Origin: CAZXCG01 sp964639205
Lineage (GTDB): Bacteria > Bacillota > Clostridia > Oscillospirales > Acutalibacteraceae
Assembly (NCBI GenBank): GCA_964639205.1
Contig: CAZXCG010000003.1
Span: 8,830 to 72,829, forward strand
Direction of reading: 5' to 3'
Length of the DNA: 64,000 nucleotides
Every line of letters starts with the position of its first letter. The first letter of the stretch is position 1. The notes beneath the pieces were generated by a model, which was not told the DNA's origin, ran no database searches, and saw only the letters and a list, made by a program, of their open reading frames with translations. A program made the position numbers and the translations under genes. Positions 1 through 9,134 of this stretch are shown here, piece after piece.

Positions 1-1
1 T

Positions 2-2179
2 TTGCAAAAGCTTAATAAAACAATAGTTGAACTCGGTGAATCGCTTAATATTCCGGTTGTTGCAACCTGCGATGTGCATTTCCTTGATCCTCACGACAGC
101 GAATACCGAAAAATTCTTATGGCAGGGCAAGGCTATTCCGACGCTGAAAACCAGGCGCCGCTTTATCTGCGTACTACTGCCGAAATGCTCAGAGAGTTTG
201 AATATCTCGGCAAAGATAAGGCATATGAAACGGTGGTTGAAAATACAAACAAAATAGCCGATCTTATTGAGAAAGTAAGACCCATTCCGCGCGGCAAATT
301 TCCGCCGTTCATCGACGGAGCGCAGGAAGAGCTCATTTCTATTACAATGGAAAGGGCAAAAAATAAATACGGCGCCCCTCTTCCCGAAATAGTGCAGGCA
401 AGACTTGATAAAGAGCTCAATTCCATAACTAAATACGGATATTCGGTACTGTATATGACAGCTCAGAAGCTTGTTGCCGACAGTGAAGAACACGGGTATT
501 TGGTCGGCTCGCGCGGCAGCGTCGGTTCCTCCTTTGTAGCAACAATGGCGGGTATTTCCGAGGTAAACCCACTTTGTCCGCACTATATTTGTCCAGAATG
601 CAAATACAGCGAATTTATCACCGACGGCAGTGTCGGTTCGGGCTTTGATCTGCCTGCCAAGACGTGCCCTAAATGCGGCTGTCGGTTGGATCGTGACGGT
701 CACGAAATTCCCTTTGAAACCTTCCTCGGATTCGAAGGCGACAAAGTGCCTGATATAGACCTAAATTTCAGCGGGGAATATCAATCGTCCTCGCACAGAT
801 ATACAGAGCAGCTTTTCGGAAAGGATAATGTGTTTAAGGCGGGTACAATTTCAACTGTCGCTGAAAAAACCGCTATCGGATTCGTAAAAAAGTACGCTCA
901 AGAAAAGGGAGTTGTTATGAACCGCGCCGAAGAAATGCGGCTTGCGGCAGGCTGTACCGGAGTAAAAAGGACTACCGGTCAGCACCCGGGAGGTATGGTA
1001 GTTGTCCCACGCGGGAAGGAGATATTTGATTTTTGTCCGGTTCAGCACCCCGCCGACGATCTGAATTCAGATAATATTACAACTCATTTCGATTTTCATT
1101 CAATTCACGACACCATATGCAAGCTTGACGAGCTCGGTCATGATGTTCCGACTATATACCGTTATCTTGAAGAGTTTACAGGAATTTCCGTTATGGATGT
1201 TTCTATGAGCGATCCTGAAGTTATGTCGCTTTTCACATCTACAAAAGCTCTTGGAGTAACTCCCGAAGAAATAGACTCGCTTACAGGCACGTTTTCTTTG
1301 CCGGAAGTCGGCACGTCCTTTGTTAGGCAAATGCTTATTGAATCGCAGCCCAAAACATTCTCGGACCTTTTGCAGATTTCCGGGCTTTCACACGGAACCG
1401 ACGTTTGGATAGGAAACGCAGCAGATTTAATTGCAAAGGGTACGTGCACAATTTCCGAGGTTATAGGAACACGTGACAGCATTATGACTTATTTGATGCA
1501 TAAAGGTCTTGAACCCGCAATGGCGTTTACTATTATGGAAATTGTCAGAAAAGGAAAAGCAACCAAACTCCTTACCGATGAACATATAAACGCCATGAAA
1601 GCGCACAACGTGCCGCAGTGGTACATAGATTCGTGTATGAAAATAAAGTATATGTTCCCTAAGGCGCACGCTGCCGCATATATGATTTCGACGCTTCGCT
1701 TAGGCTGGTACAAGGTACATAAACCAACTGAGTACTACGCCGCCTATTTCACCGTTCGGGGGGAAGATTTTGATGGAGCGACGGTACTTCGCGGAAAAAA
1801 CGCGGTTACATCCAAAATGCAGCAAATAAAGGCTAAGGGGTTTGAAGCGACCGCAAAAGATAACTCCGAATATGCTACCTTGCAGATCGTCAACGAAATG
1901 CTGGCTCGCGGAATAGAGGTTTTACCGGTAGATATAAACAAATCCGCGGCAAAAAAATTTGTAATAGAAAACGGTAAGCTCCGCTTGCCCTTTAACTCAA
2001 TTTCAGGTATTGGTGAAAGCGCTGCGGAAAGTCTTGAACTTGCCGCTCAAAAATACAATTTTCTGTCTATTGAAGATATTCAGCAAAAAACCAAGGTTTC
2101 TAAGGCTGTTATCGATTCGTTAAAGGAAATAGGCACTTTCAGAGATTTGCCGGATACATCACAAATTTCACTTTTTTAA
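2..2179 (+). CDS. polC: DNA polymerase III PolC-type alpha subunit (3' part, truncated by window edge)
   Basis: Gram-positive replicative DNA polymerase, the main chain-elongating enzyme of the replisome. Only the C-terminal 725 or so residues are visible; the frame is open at the left edge and the true start lies outside. The PolC-specific zinc-binding insertion is seen as CPHYICPECK near residue 191 and CPKCGC near 222. It is followed by the catalytic palm motif PDIDLNFSGEY, with the two metal-binding aspartates at about residues 251 and 253 of the fragment. The remainder is fingers/duplex-binding sequence ending in QISLF, a probable clamp-binding tail. PHP and exonuclease regions are upstream of the window. 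The 34-nt gap to the next gene shows no terminator, so readthrough is possible. A separate DnaE polymerase lies at 57670-61185, as is usual for Firmicutes. Confidence 0.97.
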   Translation: MQKLNKTIVELGESLNIPVVATCDVHFLDPHDSEYRKILMAGQGYSDAENQAPLYLRTTAEMLREFEYLGKDKAYETVVENTNKIADLIEKVRPIPRGKFPPFIDGAQEELISITMERAKNKYGAPLPEIVQARLDKELNSITKYGYSVLYMTAQKLVADSEEHGYLVGSRGSVGSSFVATMAGISEVNPLCPHYICPECKYSEFITDGSVGSGFDLPAKTCPKCGCRLDRDGHEIPFETFLGFEGDKVPDIDLNFSGEYQSSSHRYTEQLFGKDNVFKAGTISTVAEKTAIGFVKKYAQEKGVVMNRAEEMRLAAGCTGVKRTTGQHPGGMVVVPRGKEIFDFCPVQHPADDLNSDNITTHFDFHSIHDTICKLDELGHDVPTIYRYLEEFTGISVMDVSMSDPEVMSLFTSTKALGVTPEEIDSLTGTFSLPEVGTSFVRQMLIESQPKTFSDLLQISGLSHGTDVWIGNAADLIAKGTCTISEVIGTRDSIMTYLMHKGLEPAMAFTIMEIVRKGKATKLLTDEHINAMKAHNVPQWYIDSCMKIKYMFPKAHAAAYMISTLRLGWYKVHKPTEYYAAYFTVRGEDFDGATVLRGKNAVTSKMQQIKAKGFEATAKDNSEYATLQIVNEMLARGIEVLPVDINKSAAKKFVIENGKLRLPFNSISGIGESAAESLELAAQKYNFLSIEDIQQKTKVSKAVIDSLKEIGTFRDLPDTSQISLF

Positions 2180-2213
2180 CTGAGTTGAACAATTGTAAGC
2201 TCGGAGGTTCAGT

Positions 2214-3464
2214 ATGAAAGACAAAAAAGTTAAAAACGCTTTATTATATATTACATATACTGTTTTTCTTCTATTCATAATGCTTAACTTCAAAACCGTA
2301 TGGGAAATTTTGGGAAAGCTTATCTCAATCCTCAGTCCCTTTTTCTACGGACTTATTTTGGCGTTCCTCTTAAATATACCGTTCAAATTTTTCAAAAACC
2401 GTTTATTCAAAAAAATTGATAAAAAGAATAAGTCCTTAGCCGGATTAAGAACGGCGCTTTCACTTTTATGCTCATACCTGATTATTATCGGTATAATTAC
2501 AGTGATTATTTCTGTGTTGATCCCAGAGCTTGCCAAAAGCATAGAATCGCTTACCGCAAGCCTGCCGGAATACGGGCGACAGGCAGAAAAAGTCTTAAAT
2601 AACTTTTTCGAAACAATTCAAAATAGATTTGATTTTATTTTCACCGAAGAAAGCAATATTGAATCAATCGCCAACACCATTTTCGAAGCAATCAGCGGAG
2701 GCGACGCCTCAAAGTTCATCCAAAATATTACTTCAAACATTTTCCCTGCCGCTGTAACAACTGTTAAAGCGCTTATATCGGAGCTTTACAATTGGATTGT
2801 TGCAATCATAATTTCAATTTATCTGCTTGTTTGCAAAGAAAAACTGCAGGAGCAGGGTAGAAAAATGGTTATCGCATATACAAAGCCTAAAACCCAGCGT
2901 CGCATTTTTAAGATTACAGACCTTATAGTAAATAAGTGCGGCAAATTTATAATAGGCAAAATTGTCGATTCCGTTATAATAGGTATAATTTGCTTAATTT
3001 GTATGAGCATTTTCAAATTCGATTACGCGCTGCTTATCAGCGTTGTCGTCGGAGTCACAAATGTTATTCCCGTTTTCGGACCGTTTATAGGAGCCGTTCC
3101 CTCAGCTTTGCTGCTGTTGATTATAAATCCAATAGAATGTCTGTGGTTTATTATATTTATAATTATATTACAGCAAATAGACGGAAATATTATCGGGCCG
3201 AAGATTTTGGGCAACCAAATCGGTATTTCCGGTTTCTGGATAATGTTCAGCGTTATTCTTGGAGGCGGGCTTTTCGGTATTGTGGGAATGATACTCGGCG
3301 TACCGATATTTGCGGTTATTTATTCCATACTCGGTGAAAATGTAAATGCAAGATTAGCGCTGAAGGGCAGGCGGGCTGACGGTTTTAAAACAGATAATAC
3401 CGCAGGCAAATGTGTAAGCGAAGAAGCCGACGCAAATATTGAAGAGCAGGAAAATAATGATTGA
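2214..3464 (+). CDS. AI-2E family transporter / YtvI-like permease
   Basis: Polytopic membrane protein of the AI-2E transporter (PF01594-type) family, 416 aa. Hydrophobic segments lie near residues 8-25, 31-55, 75-105, 190-210 and then a dense cluster from about 240 to 375, with the glycine/proline-rich stretch GVTNVIPVFGPFIGAVPSA typical of the family. The C-terminal 40 residues are polar and acidic. The start has a GGAGG ribosome site seven bases upstream. Family members include autoinducer exporters and proton/sodium antiporters, so the substrate here cannot be stated. The stop codon overlaps the -35 box of the histidine operon promoter. Confidence 0.85.
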   Translation: MKDKKVKNALLYITYTVFLLFIMLNFKTVWEILGKLISILSPFFYGLILAFLLNIPFKFFKNRLFKKIDKKNKSLAGLRTALSLLCSYLIIIGIITVIISVLIPELAKSIESLTASLPEYGRQAEKVLNNFFETIQNRFDFIFTEESNIESIANTIFEAISGGDASKFIQNITSNIFPAAVTTVKALISELYNWIVAIIISIYLLVCKEKLQEQGRKMVIAYTKPKTQRRIFKITDLIVNKCGKFIIGKIVDSVIIGIICLICMSIFKFDYALLISVVVGVTNVIPVFGPFIGAVPSALLLLIINPIECLWFIIFIIILQQIDGNIIGPKILGNQIGISGFWIMFSVILGGGLFGIVGMILGVPIFAVIYSILGENVNARLALKGRRADGFKTDNTAGKCVSEEADANIEEQENND

Positions 3465-3503
3465 CAGGCGCTGTTTAGTGTGCTATTATATTAGCACACT
3501 AAA
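3461..3503 (+). promoter_or_regulatory. his operon promoter with overlapping 12-bp inverted-repeat operator
   Basis: TTGACA (3461-3466), 17 bp, TATTAT (3484-3489) with a TG one base upstream: an extended -10 promoter close to consensus. A perfect inverted repeat TTTAGTGTGCTA (3474-3485), six-base spacer, TAGCACACTAAA (3492-3503) covers the spacer, -10 and predicted start point. A repressor bound here would block polymerase directly. The hisZ start is 23 bases beyond the repeat, too short for a T-box or attenuator leader, so operator control is the simplest reading. The regulator is not in the window; a HisR/YerC-type repressor is a guess. Confidence 0.85.
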
Positions 3504-3526
3504 GCGTTTTGCAGAGGATTTTGTTT

Positions 3527-4516
3527 ATGAAAAAATATTTTAAAATTACTCCGGAAGGCACAAGGGACTATTTACTTGAAGAGTGCATTACATTTACAAA
3601 CATTTGCACAAAAATTCAAACCGTTTTTCAGAATAAGAACTTTCATCAGGTAATCACGCCTTCCATAGAATTTTTTGATTTATTCTCTTTGAAATACAGC
3701 GGTATACCCCAGGAGGATATGTTCAAAACCACGGACAGCAAGGGCAGGCTTTTAGTTATGCGCCCTGACTCCACTTTACCCATAGCGCGCATGGTTTCGA
3801 CAAGGCTTAAAAATTGCGGAGAGAAGGAATTTCGCCTTTTTTACCGTCAGGCGGTTTACCGTAACCATCCCACTTTAACAGGTCGTTATAACGAAATTAT
3901 GCAAATGGGAATTGAATTACTCGGCGCTGTCGGAAAGGATGCTGATTTAGAGGTAATAACAACTGCTATTGAGTGCCTAGACGCAACAGCCGAAGCTTTC
4001 CGCTTTGAAATAGGTCATGCCGAGTTCTTCAAGGCGCTGCTTGAACAGCTTAGCGCTGCCGATGAAGTAAAATATGACATAAAGGTTGCTATGGAAAACC
4101 GCAATTATACCGAAGTGAGCAATATTTTGGATGCCTTGGGCAATGTACGCGGCGTTTCCGCGCTCAAAAGACTGCCTCGCTTATTCGGCGGTGAAGAAAT
4201 TTTTGCTGAGGCATATTCATTATGCGAAAGCGAACAGGCAGTCAAAGCTCTCGAATATGTGGATGAACTTTATTCGGCGCTTTGCAAAAAATTCCCCGGA
4301 GAAAATATTTCGATTGATTTGGGGCTGGTGCAGCGTAACGATTATTACAGCGGAGTTGTTTTTTCCGGGTATGTCGAGGGGATAGGCGATGCTGTTTTAT
4401 CCGGCGGTCGGTACGATATGCTTATGGATTGCTTCGATTGTCCTATGGGAGCTTCGGGATTTGCAATAAATGTTGACGCGCTTGTTGCACAAACAGACAG
4501 GAGTGTAAACAGATGA
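3527..4516 (+). CDS. hisZ: ATP phosphoribosyltransferase regulatory subunit HisZ
   Basis: Paralogue of histidyl-tRNA synthetase that lacks the anticodon domain and partners the short HisG to make the first enzyme of histidine synthesis; it carries the histidine feedback site. It is 329 aa. HisS-like class II core features are visible: TPEGTRDYL at the N-terminus, MRPDSTLPIAR (motif 2 region) and the late QRNDYYSGVVFSGY motif. The ATG at 3527 is chosen over a TTG 18 bases upstream because AGAGGA sits at the right distance and the homology begins here. It is the first gene of the his operon and overlaps hisG by ATGA. Confidence 0.93.
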   Translation: MKKYFKITPEGTRDYLLEECITFTNICTKIQTVFQNKNFHQVITPSIEFFDLFSLKYSGIPQEDMFKTTDSKGRLLVMRPDSTLPIARMVSTRLKNCGEKEFRLFYRQAVYRNHPTLTGRYNEIMQMGIELLGAVGKDADLEVITTAIECLDATAEAFRFEIGHAEFFKALLEQLSAADEVKYDIKVAMENRNYTEVSNILDALGNVRGVSALKRLPRLFGGEEIFAEAYSLCESEQAVKALEYVDELYSALCKKFPGENISIDLGLVQRNDYYSGVVFSGYVEGIGDAVLSGGRYDMLMDCFDCPMGASGFAINVDALVAQTDRSVNR

Positions 4517-5148
4517 AACCTTTAAGAATTGCATTAACTAAAGGCAGACTTGAAAAAGATACGGTTAAGCTGCTCGAAAAAATCGGCTGCAATTGCGAGA
4601 ATATACATAATAAAGGAAGAAAATTAATTCTTCCTGTCGGGAACGGTGAAATCGAGGTTGTACTTGCAAAAGCAGCAGACGTTATAACTTATGTTGAACA
4701 CGGTGTTTGTGATTTGGGAGTTGTAGGTAAGGACACTATTCTTGAACAGGGAAGTTCCTTTTATGAATTACTCGACTTGGGCTTTGGGAAGTGTCGCTTC
4801 GCTTTGGCGGGGAAAAAGGATACAGACTTCTACTCCGGATATAAAATAAAGACGATTGCCACAAAATATCCCAATGTTACAAGAAGCTTCTTTGAAAGCA
4901 AGGGTATGGACGTGCGAGTTATAAAAATTGAGGGTTCCGTTGAGCTTGCCCCTTTGCTGGGCCTTTCGGACGCTATCATCGATATTGTTGAAACAGGCTC
5001 AACGCTCAAGGAAAACGGCTTGGAGGTAAAAGAATATGTCTCCGACATTTCTGCACGCCTGATTGCGAATATTGCCGGTTTAAAGCTGCGCAAACATGAG
5101 ATAGAAAATCTTGTAGACAAATTGGAGGAGGCTATCAAAAATGATTGA
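4513..5148 (+). CDS. hisG: ATP phosphoribosyltransferase catalytic subunit, short form
   Basis: Condenses ATP with PRPP, the committed step of histidine synthesis. At 211 aa it is the short HisG that lacks the C-terminal regulatory domain and needs HisZ, which is encoded immediately upstream with a 4-nt overlap. Recognisable features are RIALTKGRLEKDTVKLLEKIG at the N-terminus (split here over the usual start), the GVCDLGVVGKDTI segment and the PRPP-binding DAIIDIVETGSTLKENGLE loop. The 3' end overlaps hisD by 8 nt, so translation is probably coupled. Confidence 0.96.
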   Translation: MKPLRIALTKGRLEKDTVKLLEKIGCNCENIHNKGRKLILPVGNGEIEVVLAKAADVITYVEHGVCDLGVVGKDTILEQGSSFYELLDLGFGKCRFALAGKKDTDFYSGYKIKTIATKYPNVTRSFFESKGMDVRVIKIEGSVELAPLLGLSDAIIDIVETGSTLKENGLEVKEYVSDISARLIANIAGLKLRKHEIENLVDKLEEAIKND

Positions 5149-6427
5149 TAAGGTTGTAGCTGACGGAACAAAAGAATATGAATTTATTAAATTGCTTAAA
5201 AAAAGAGCCGAAAATTCAGATAAAGACGTTGTTCCGGTCGTTTCACAAATCATTGAGAACGTAAAAAACAACGGTGACGCCGCTGTTGCCGAGTATACCC
5301 TTAAATTTGACGGAAAGCTTCCAGAAAAAACCGAAATTTTACTTGAGGAAATCAGCAGCTTTGTTGAAGACTGCGATCCTATGTTTTTGCAGGCAATCGA
5401 AAAGGCCGCAGAGAATATTCGCGATTTTCACTCGCGCCAGATAACGCAAAGCTGGTTTACGTCAAGACAGGACGGAGTTATAATGGGGCAAAGAGTAAGG
5501 GGGCTCAACTGCGTAGGAATTTACGTCCCGGGCGGAACGGCGGCCTATCCTTCGTCTGTCCTTATGAACGCAATACCCGCAAAGCTTGCAGGCGTTAAAG
5601 AGGTAATAATGGTAACGCCTCCCTGCAAAAACGGAAAGCCTAACCCCAATATACTTGCCGCCGCCGAAATCGCCGGCGTAGACAGAATTTTTCTTATGGG
5701 CGGCGCACAAGCGATAGCAGCTCTTGCATATGGAACCGAATCTGTTCCAAAGGTGGATAAAATTGTCGGACCCGGAAATATATTTGTAGCCACCGCAAAG
5801 AAGCTCCTTTACGGAGTTGTAGACATCGATATGATAGCCGGTCCGAGCGAAATCCTTATCATTGCCGATGAAACTGCCAGCCCTAAGTTCCTTGCCGCGG
5901 ATCTTATGAGTCAAGCCGAGCATGACAGGCTTGCTTCGTCTATACTGCTGACCACAAGCAACAGCCTTGCAGACGAGGTCATCAAGGAGCTTGAGGTACA
6001 GTCTGCGGGGCTTTCCAGAAATGAGATAATTCGCAGTGCACTTAATGATTTCGGTGCGATTATTGTGTGCAGGGACATATCTCAGGCTGTGAAGTTTGCA
6101 AATGAATTGGCTCCGGAGCATCTTGAAGTTTGCTGTAAAAATCCCATGGAATATATCGGAAAGCTCGATAACGCCGGCTCCGTATTTCTCGGAAATTACA
6201 GCCCCGAGCCGCTCGGGGATTATTTTGCCGGACCCAACCATGTTCTGCCGACAAGCGGTACCGCACGGTTCTTTTCGCCGCTTTCTGTGGACAGCTTTGT
6301 TAAAAAGTCAAGCTTTATATATTATACTGAATCTGCCCTTAAAAAGGACTCCGCTTTGATCGAAAAATTTGCTGAAACAGAGGGGTTGACTGCCCACGCT
6401 AACAGTATAAAGGTGCGCTTTGAATAA
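5141..6427 (+). CDS. hisD: Histidinol dehydrogenase
   Basis: Zinc- and NAD-dependent enzyme performing the last two oxidations from L-histidinol to L-histidine. It is 428 aa, full family length. Family landmarks: YVPGGTAAYPSSVLMNAIPA around residue 127, the GGAQAIAALAYGT segment, VGPGNIFVATAKK, DMIAGPSEI, the QAEHD zinc/catalytic region and the late GPNHVLPTSGTARFFSPLSV motif. It starts inside the end of hisG (8-nt overlap). A long open frame on the opposite strand (5462-6241) is a shadow of this gene. Confidence 0.97.
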   Translation: MIDKVVADGTKEYEFIKLLKKRAENSDKDVVPVVSQIIENVKNNGDAAVAEYTLKFDGKLPEKTEILLEEISSFVEDCDPMFLQAIEKAAENIRDFHSRQITQSWFTSRQDGVIMGQRVRGLNCVGIYVPGGTAAYPSSVLMNAIPAKLAGVKEVIMVTPPCKNGKPNPNILAAAEIAGVDRIFLMGGAQAIAALAYGTESVPKVDKIVGPGNIFVATAKKLLYGVVDIDMIAGPSEILIIADETASPKFLAADLMSQAEHDRLASSILLTTSNSLADEVIKELEVQSAGLSRNEIIRSALNDFGAIIVCRDISQAVKFANELAPEHLEVCCKNPMEYIGKLDNAGSVFLGNYSPEPLGDYFAGPNHVLPTSGTARFFSPLSVDSFVKKSSFIYYTESALKKDSALIEKFAETEGLTAHANSIKVRFE

Positions 6428-6446
6428 CTAAGAAGGAATGACGATT

Positions 6447-7523
6447 ATGTCCTATAAGCTTAACAAAAAAATTGCCGAGCTTGTACCGTACGAACCCGTA
6501 AAAGGAGATTACAAAATCCGTTTGGACGCCAACGAAAGCCCATATTTTCCGGACGAAAATGTTAAATCAGAGCTTAAAAGTGCAATTGACACTATAGAAT
6601 TTAACCGGTATCCCGATCCGCTCGCCGAAGAACTGTGCAGAGCCTTTGCGGATTTTTATAAAATTTCACCCGAATTCGTAACCGCAGGCAACGGCTCGGA
6701 CGAAATTATTTCTGTTCTGGAAAGCACGTTCCTTGAAAAAGGCGACAAAATTCTTGTTTTGACTCCGGATTTTTCAATGTATCGGTTTTACAGTTCCCTG
6801 TATGAAACCGTCTGCATTCCCTTGCTCAAGGACGAGGATTTGCAGATTAAGCTGCAAGTTGCCGCCGATATAATAAACAAAGAAAAAATTTCTATGGTAA
6901 TTTTTTCCAATCCATGCAACCCTACCGGGCAGGGGGTGAGCGCTAAGCAAGCCGCCGATTTTGTTAAGATGGTTAACGCATTGGTTGTTCTTGACGAGGC
7001 GTATATGGATTTTTGGGATCAATCTCTTATATCACAGGCGCACACTTTTGATAATCTTATTGTCCTGAGAACAGCTTCCAAGGCTGTGGGATTTGCAGCC
7101 CTGCGCCTCGGATTTGCGGTTGCAAACAAAACACTTACAAATTCATTGAGAGCCGTTAAATCGCCGTACAACGTCAACAGCGTTTCTCAAAAATTCGGGG
7201 CTATAATTTATAAAAACAAAAATAATTTAATAAATCACCAAAAAAATATTGTAAACAACAGAAATATACTGTATAATAAATTGAAAGAAATACAAAAATC
7301 CGTGGCGGACTTTTGCGTGATGCCCACCTGCACAAACTTTGTCCTTATCAAAACGCCCGACGCTAAGGAAATTTTTGAGTTTTTACTTGAAAATTCAATA
7401 GCAATAAGGTACATGGGTGCTTATTTACGTATTACAGCCGGGACTGTTGCGGAAATTTCCGAGGCTGTACGCTTTATTCAACTTTACTATGAACGGCGGG
7501 GTGTTTCATTTGAGAACTGCTGA
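6447..7523 (+). CDS. hisC: Histidinol-phosphate aminotransferase
   Basis: PLP enzyme transferring an amino group from glutamate to imidazole-acetol phosphate. It is 358 aa from the ATG at 6447, which lies nine bases after AAGGA; an in-frame ATG at 6438 sits too close to that site. Seen: the N-terminal RLDANESP motif, GNGSDEII, NPCNPTGQ, the DEAYMDF aspartate/tyrosine pair and the Schiff-base lysine in RTASKAVGFAALRLG. A run of Asn/Lys-rich sequence around residues 252-277 reflects a local AT-rich stretch. Its 3' end overlaps hisB. Confidence 0.95.
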   Translation: MSYKLNKKIAELVPYEPVKGDYKIRLDANESPYFPDENVKSELKSAIDTIEFNRYPDPLAEELCRAFADFYKISPEFVTAGNGSDEIISVLESTFLEKGDKILVLTPDFSMYRFYSSLYETVCIPLLKDEDLQIKLQVAADIINKEKISMVIFSNPCNPTGQGVSAKQAADFVKMVNALVVLDEAYMDFWDQSLISQAHTFDNLIVLRTASKAVGFAALRLGFAVANKTLTNSLRAVKSPYNVNSVSQKFGAIIYKNKNNLINHQKNIVNNRNILYNKLKEIQKSVADFCVMPTCTNFVLIKTPDAKEIFEFLLENSIAIRYMGAYLRITAGTVAEISEAVRFIQLYYERRGVSFENC

Positions 7524-8088
7524 AGTAAACAGAAAAACCAAGGAAACGGATATTACGCTTGCTTTGAATTTAGACGGCGGTGAGGTGCGCATTGACACCG
7601 GGATTGGATTTTTTGACCACATGCTTGAGTCTTTTGCTTTTCACGGCGGATTTGGTCTCGTGCTTGAAGCAGCCGGCGACTTAGAGGTTGACTGTCATCA
7701 TACCGTTGAAGATACCGGAATTGTTCTTGGCAAGGCCTTTAAAACCGCTCTGGGCAATAAAAGCGGTATAGAGCGTTTCGGCAGCTTTTATGTTCCTATG
7801 GACGAGGCGCTTGCATTTGCTTCCGTCGACATAAGCGGAAGACCCTTTCTTGTTTTTAACGCGGATTTTTCACAGCAGGTGTGCGGCGAATATGATACCT
7901 GTATGACCCGAGAATTTATGAGAGCCTTTGCTTTTAATGCCGGTATCACGCTGCATTTACATGCCAAATACGGTGAAAACGCGCATCATATCACCGAGGC
8001 ACTATACAAAGCGGCGGCGCACGCCCTAAGGCTTGCCGTAAAAGAGAGGGCTTCAACCGAGCCGCTTTCAACCAAGGGGGTATTATAA
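7510..8088 (+). CDS. hisB: Imidazoleglycerol-phosphate dehydratase
   Basis: Manganese enzyme that dehydrates imidazole glycerol phosphate. It is 192 aa if started at the TTG at 7510, which follows GGCGGGG by eight bases and gives the family-typical RTAEVNRKTKETDI start; in-frame ATG 7489 and GTG 7501 have no good ribosome site. Metal-binding motifs are FFDHMLESFAFHGG, DCHHTVEDTGI, and HHITEALYKAAAHAL. It is the stand-alone dehydratase without a fused phosphatase, so the histidinol-phosphate phosphatase must be elsewhere. It overlaps hisC by 14 nt. In full his operons hisH usually follows, but here hisA begins with no gap. Confidence 0.95.
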   Translation: MRTAEVNRKTKETDITLALNLDGGEVRIDTGIGFFDHMLESFAFHGGFGLVLEAAGDLEVDCHHTVEDTGIVLGKAFKTALGNKSGIERFGSFYVPMDEALAFASVDISGRPFLVFNADFSQQVCGEYDTCMTREFMRAFAFNAGITLHLHAKYGENAHHITEALYKAAAHALRLAVKERASTEPLSTKGVL

Positions 8089-8808
8089 TTGTTAATTATT
8101 CCCGCTATAGACATAAAAGACGGCGTTTGTGTGCGTTTGTTTAAGGGCGATTACGCTACGGTACATAAGGTCGCCGATAATCCCGTTGAAACAGCGCAGC
8201 GCTTCAGTCAAGACGGAGCAAAGTGGCTTCATATGGTAGACCTTGACGGTGCAAAAGACGGAAAACGTGTTAATGCCGAGTTGATAATTTCGGTTGCGGC
8301 CTCCTCCGACTTAAAGGTTGAAATCGGCGGGGGAATACGTGATATGGAGTCTGTGGAATTTTATCTTAATAACGGGATAGAACGTGTAATTTTGGGTTCT
8401 GCCGCCGTTAAAAATCAAAATTTTGTTTACGAAGCAATCCGTGAATACGGAGATAAAATTGCTGTCGGCATAGACGCTAAAAACGGGATGGTTAAGGCTG
8501 AAGGATGGATAGATAGCAGCGAAATAAATTACCTTGAGCTTGCAAAGCGTATGGAAAATATAGGTTGTAAAACTATTATTTATACAGATATAGATCAGGA
8601 CGGCACGATGTCCGGTCCTAATCTCAAAGAGCTTGATGACCTCGTAAACACGGTTTCATGCCGGATAGTTGCAAGCGGCGGTGTGTCGAATCTTATCGAT
8701 ATTGTAAATCTTTCTAACCTCAACGTTTATGGGGCGATATGCGGAAAAGCTCTTTATTCAGGAAATTTAGATTTAAAAAAGGCAATCGAGGTTGCTCAAA
8801 AGGTGTAA
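8089..8808 (+). CDS. hisA: ProFAR isomerase (phosphoribosyl-formimino-AICAR phosphate isomerase)
   Basis: TIM-barrel sugar isomerase opening the ribose of ProFAR to give the substrate of the HisH/HisF synthase. It is 239 aa with a TTG start directly after the hisB stop; GGGGG lies eight bases upstream. The N-terminus IPAIDIKDGVCVRLFKGDY and the TDIDQDGTMSGPN loop identify HisA rather than HisF, which would have a CLDVKDGRVVKG-type start. Phosphate-binding loops VEIGGGIRD and VASGGVS are present. It is full length, with no fused HisF domain. Confidence 0.94.
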   Translation: MLIIPAIDIKDGVCVRLFKGDYATVHKVADNPVETAQRFSQDGAKWLHMVDLDGAKDGKRVNAELIISVAASSDLKVEIGGGIRDMESVEFYLNNGIERVILGSAAVKNQNFVYEAIREYGDKIAVGIDAKNGMVKAEGWIDSSEINYLELAKRMENIGCKTIIYTDIDQDGTMSGPNLKELDDLVNTVSCRIVASGGVSNLIDIVNLSNLNVYGAICGKALYSGNLDLKKAIEVAQKV

Positions 8809-8810
8809 AT

Positions 8811-9125
8811 ATGGACTATGATAAATTCTTTAAAAAATCAGAATTGATACCGGTAATAATTCAAGAAAAAAGCACGGGTAAAGTTCTGATGCTTGCATAT
8901 ATGAACCTTGAATCCATGCAGAAAACCTTTGAAACAGGTTATACATGGTTTTACAGCCGCAGCAGACAAAAGCTTTGGAATAAGGGGGAAACATCGGGTC
9001 ACTTGCAAAAGGTTTGTGAAATATTCGGTGATTGCGACGACGATACCCTTTTGATAACAGTCGAGCAAATAGGCGCGGCGTGTCATACGGGGCATCATTC
9101 CTGCTTTTTTACAAGATTAAACTGA
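8811..9125 (+). CDS. hisI: Phosphoribosyl-AMP cyclohydrolase
   Basis: Zinc- and magnesium-dependent enzyme opening the adenine ring of PR-AMP. It is 104 aa, the stand-alone form. The ATG at 8811 lies two bases after the hisA stop and opens the conserved MDYDKFFKKSELIP sequence; the frame extends upstream into hisA but that part is not homologous. Motifs: LMLAYMNLESMQKT, TWFYSRSRQKLWNKGETSGH, the DCDDD metal site and a C-terminal CHTGHHSCFF. It is followed after 9 nt by a separate hisE. Confidence 0.95.
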   Translation: MDYDKFFKKSELIPVIIQEKSTGKVLMLAYMNLESMQKTFETGYTWFYSRSRQKLWNKGETSGHLQKVCEIFGDCDDDTLLITVEQIGAACHTGHHSCFFTRLN

Positions 9126-9134
9126 GGTGAAAAA

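Noticed and set aside
2936..3337. 133-codon frame inside the AI-2E-type permease
   Set aside because: Different frame of a conserved membrane protein; Arg/Tyr-rich shadow without a start signal.
5462..6241. Open frame of 259 codons antisense to hisD
   Set aside because: Composition and lack of any motif or ribosome site mark it as a shadow of the conserved hisD frame.
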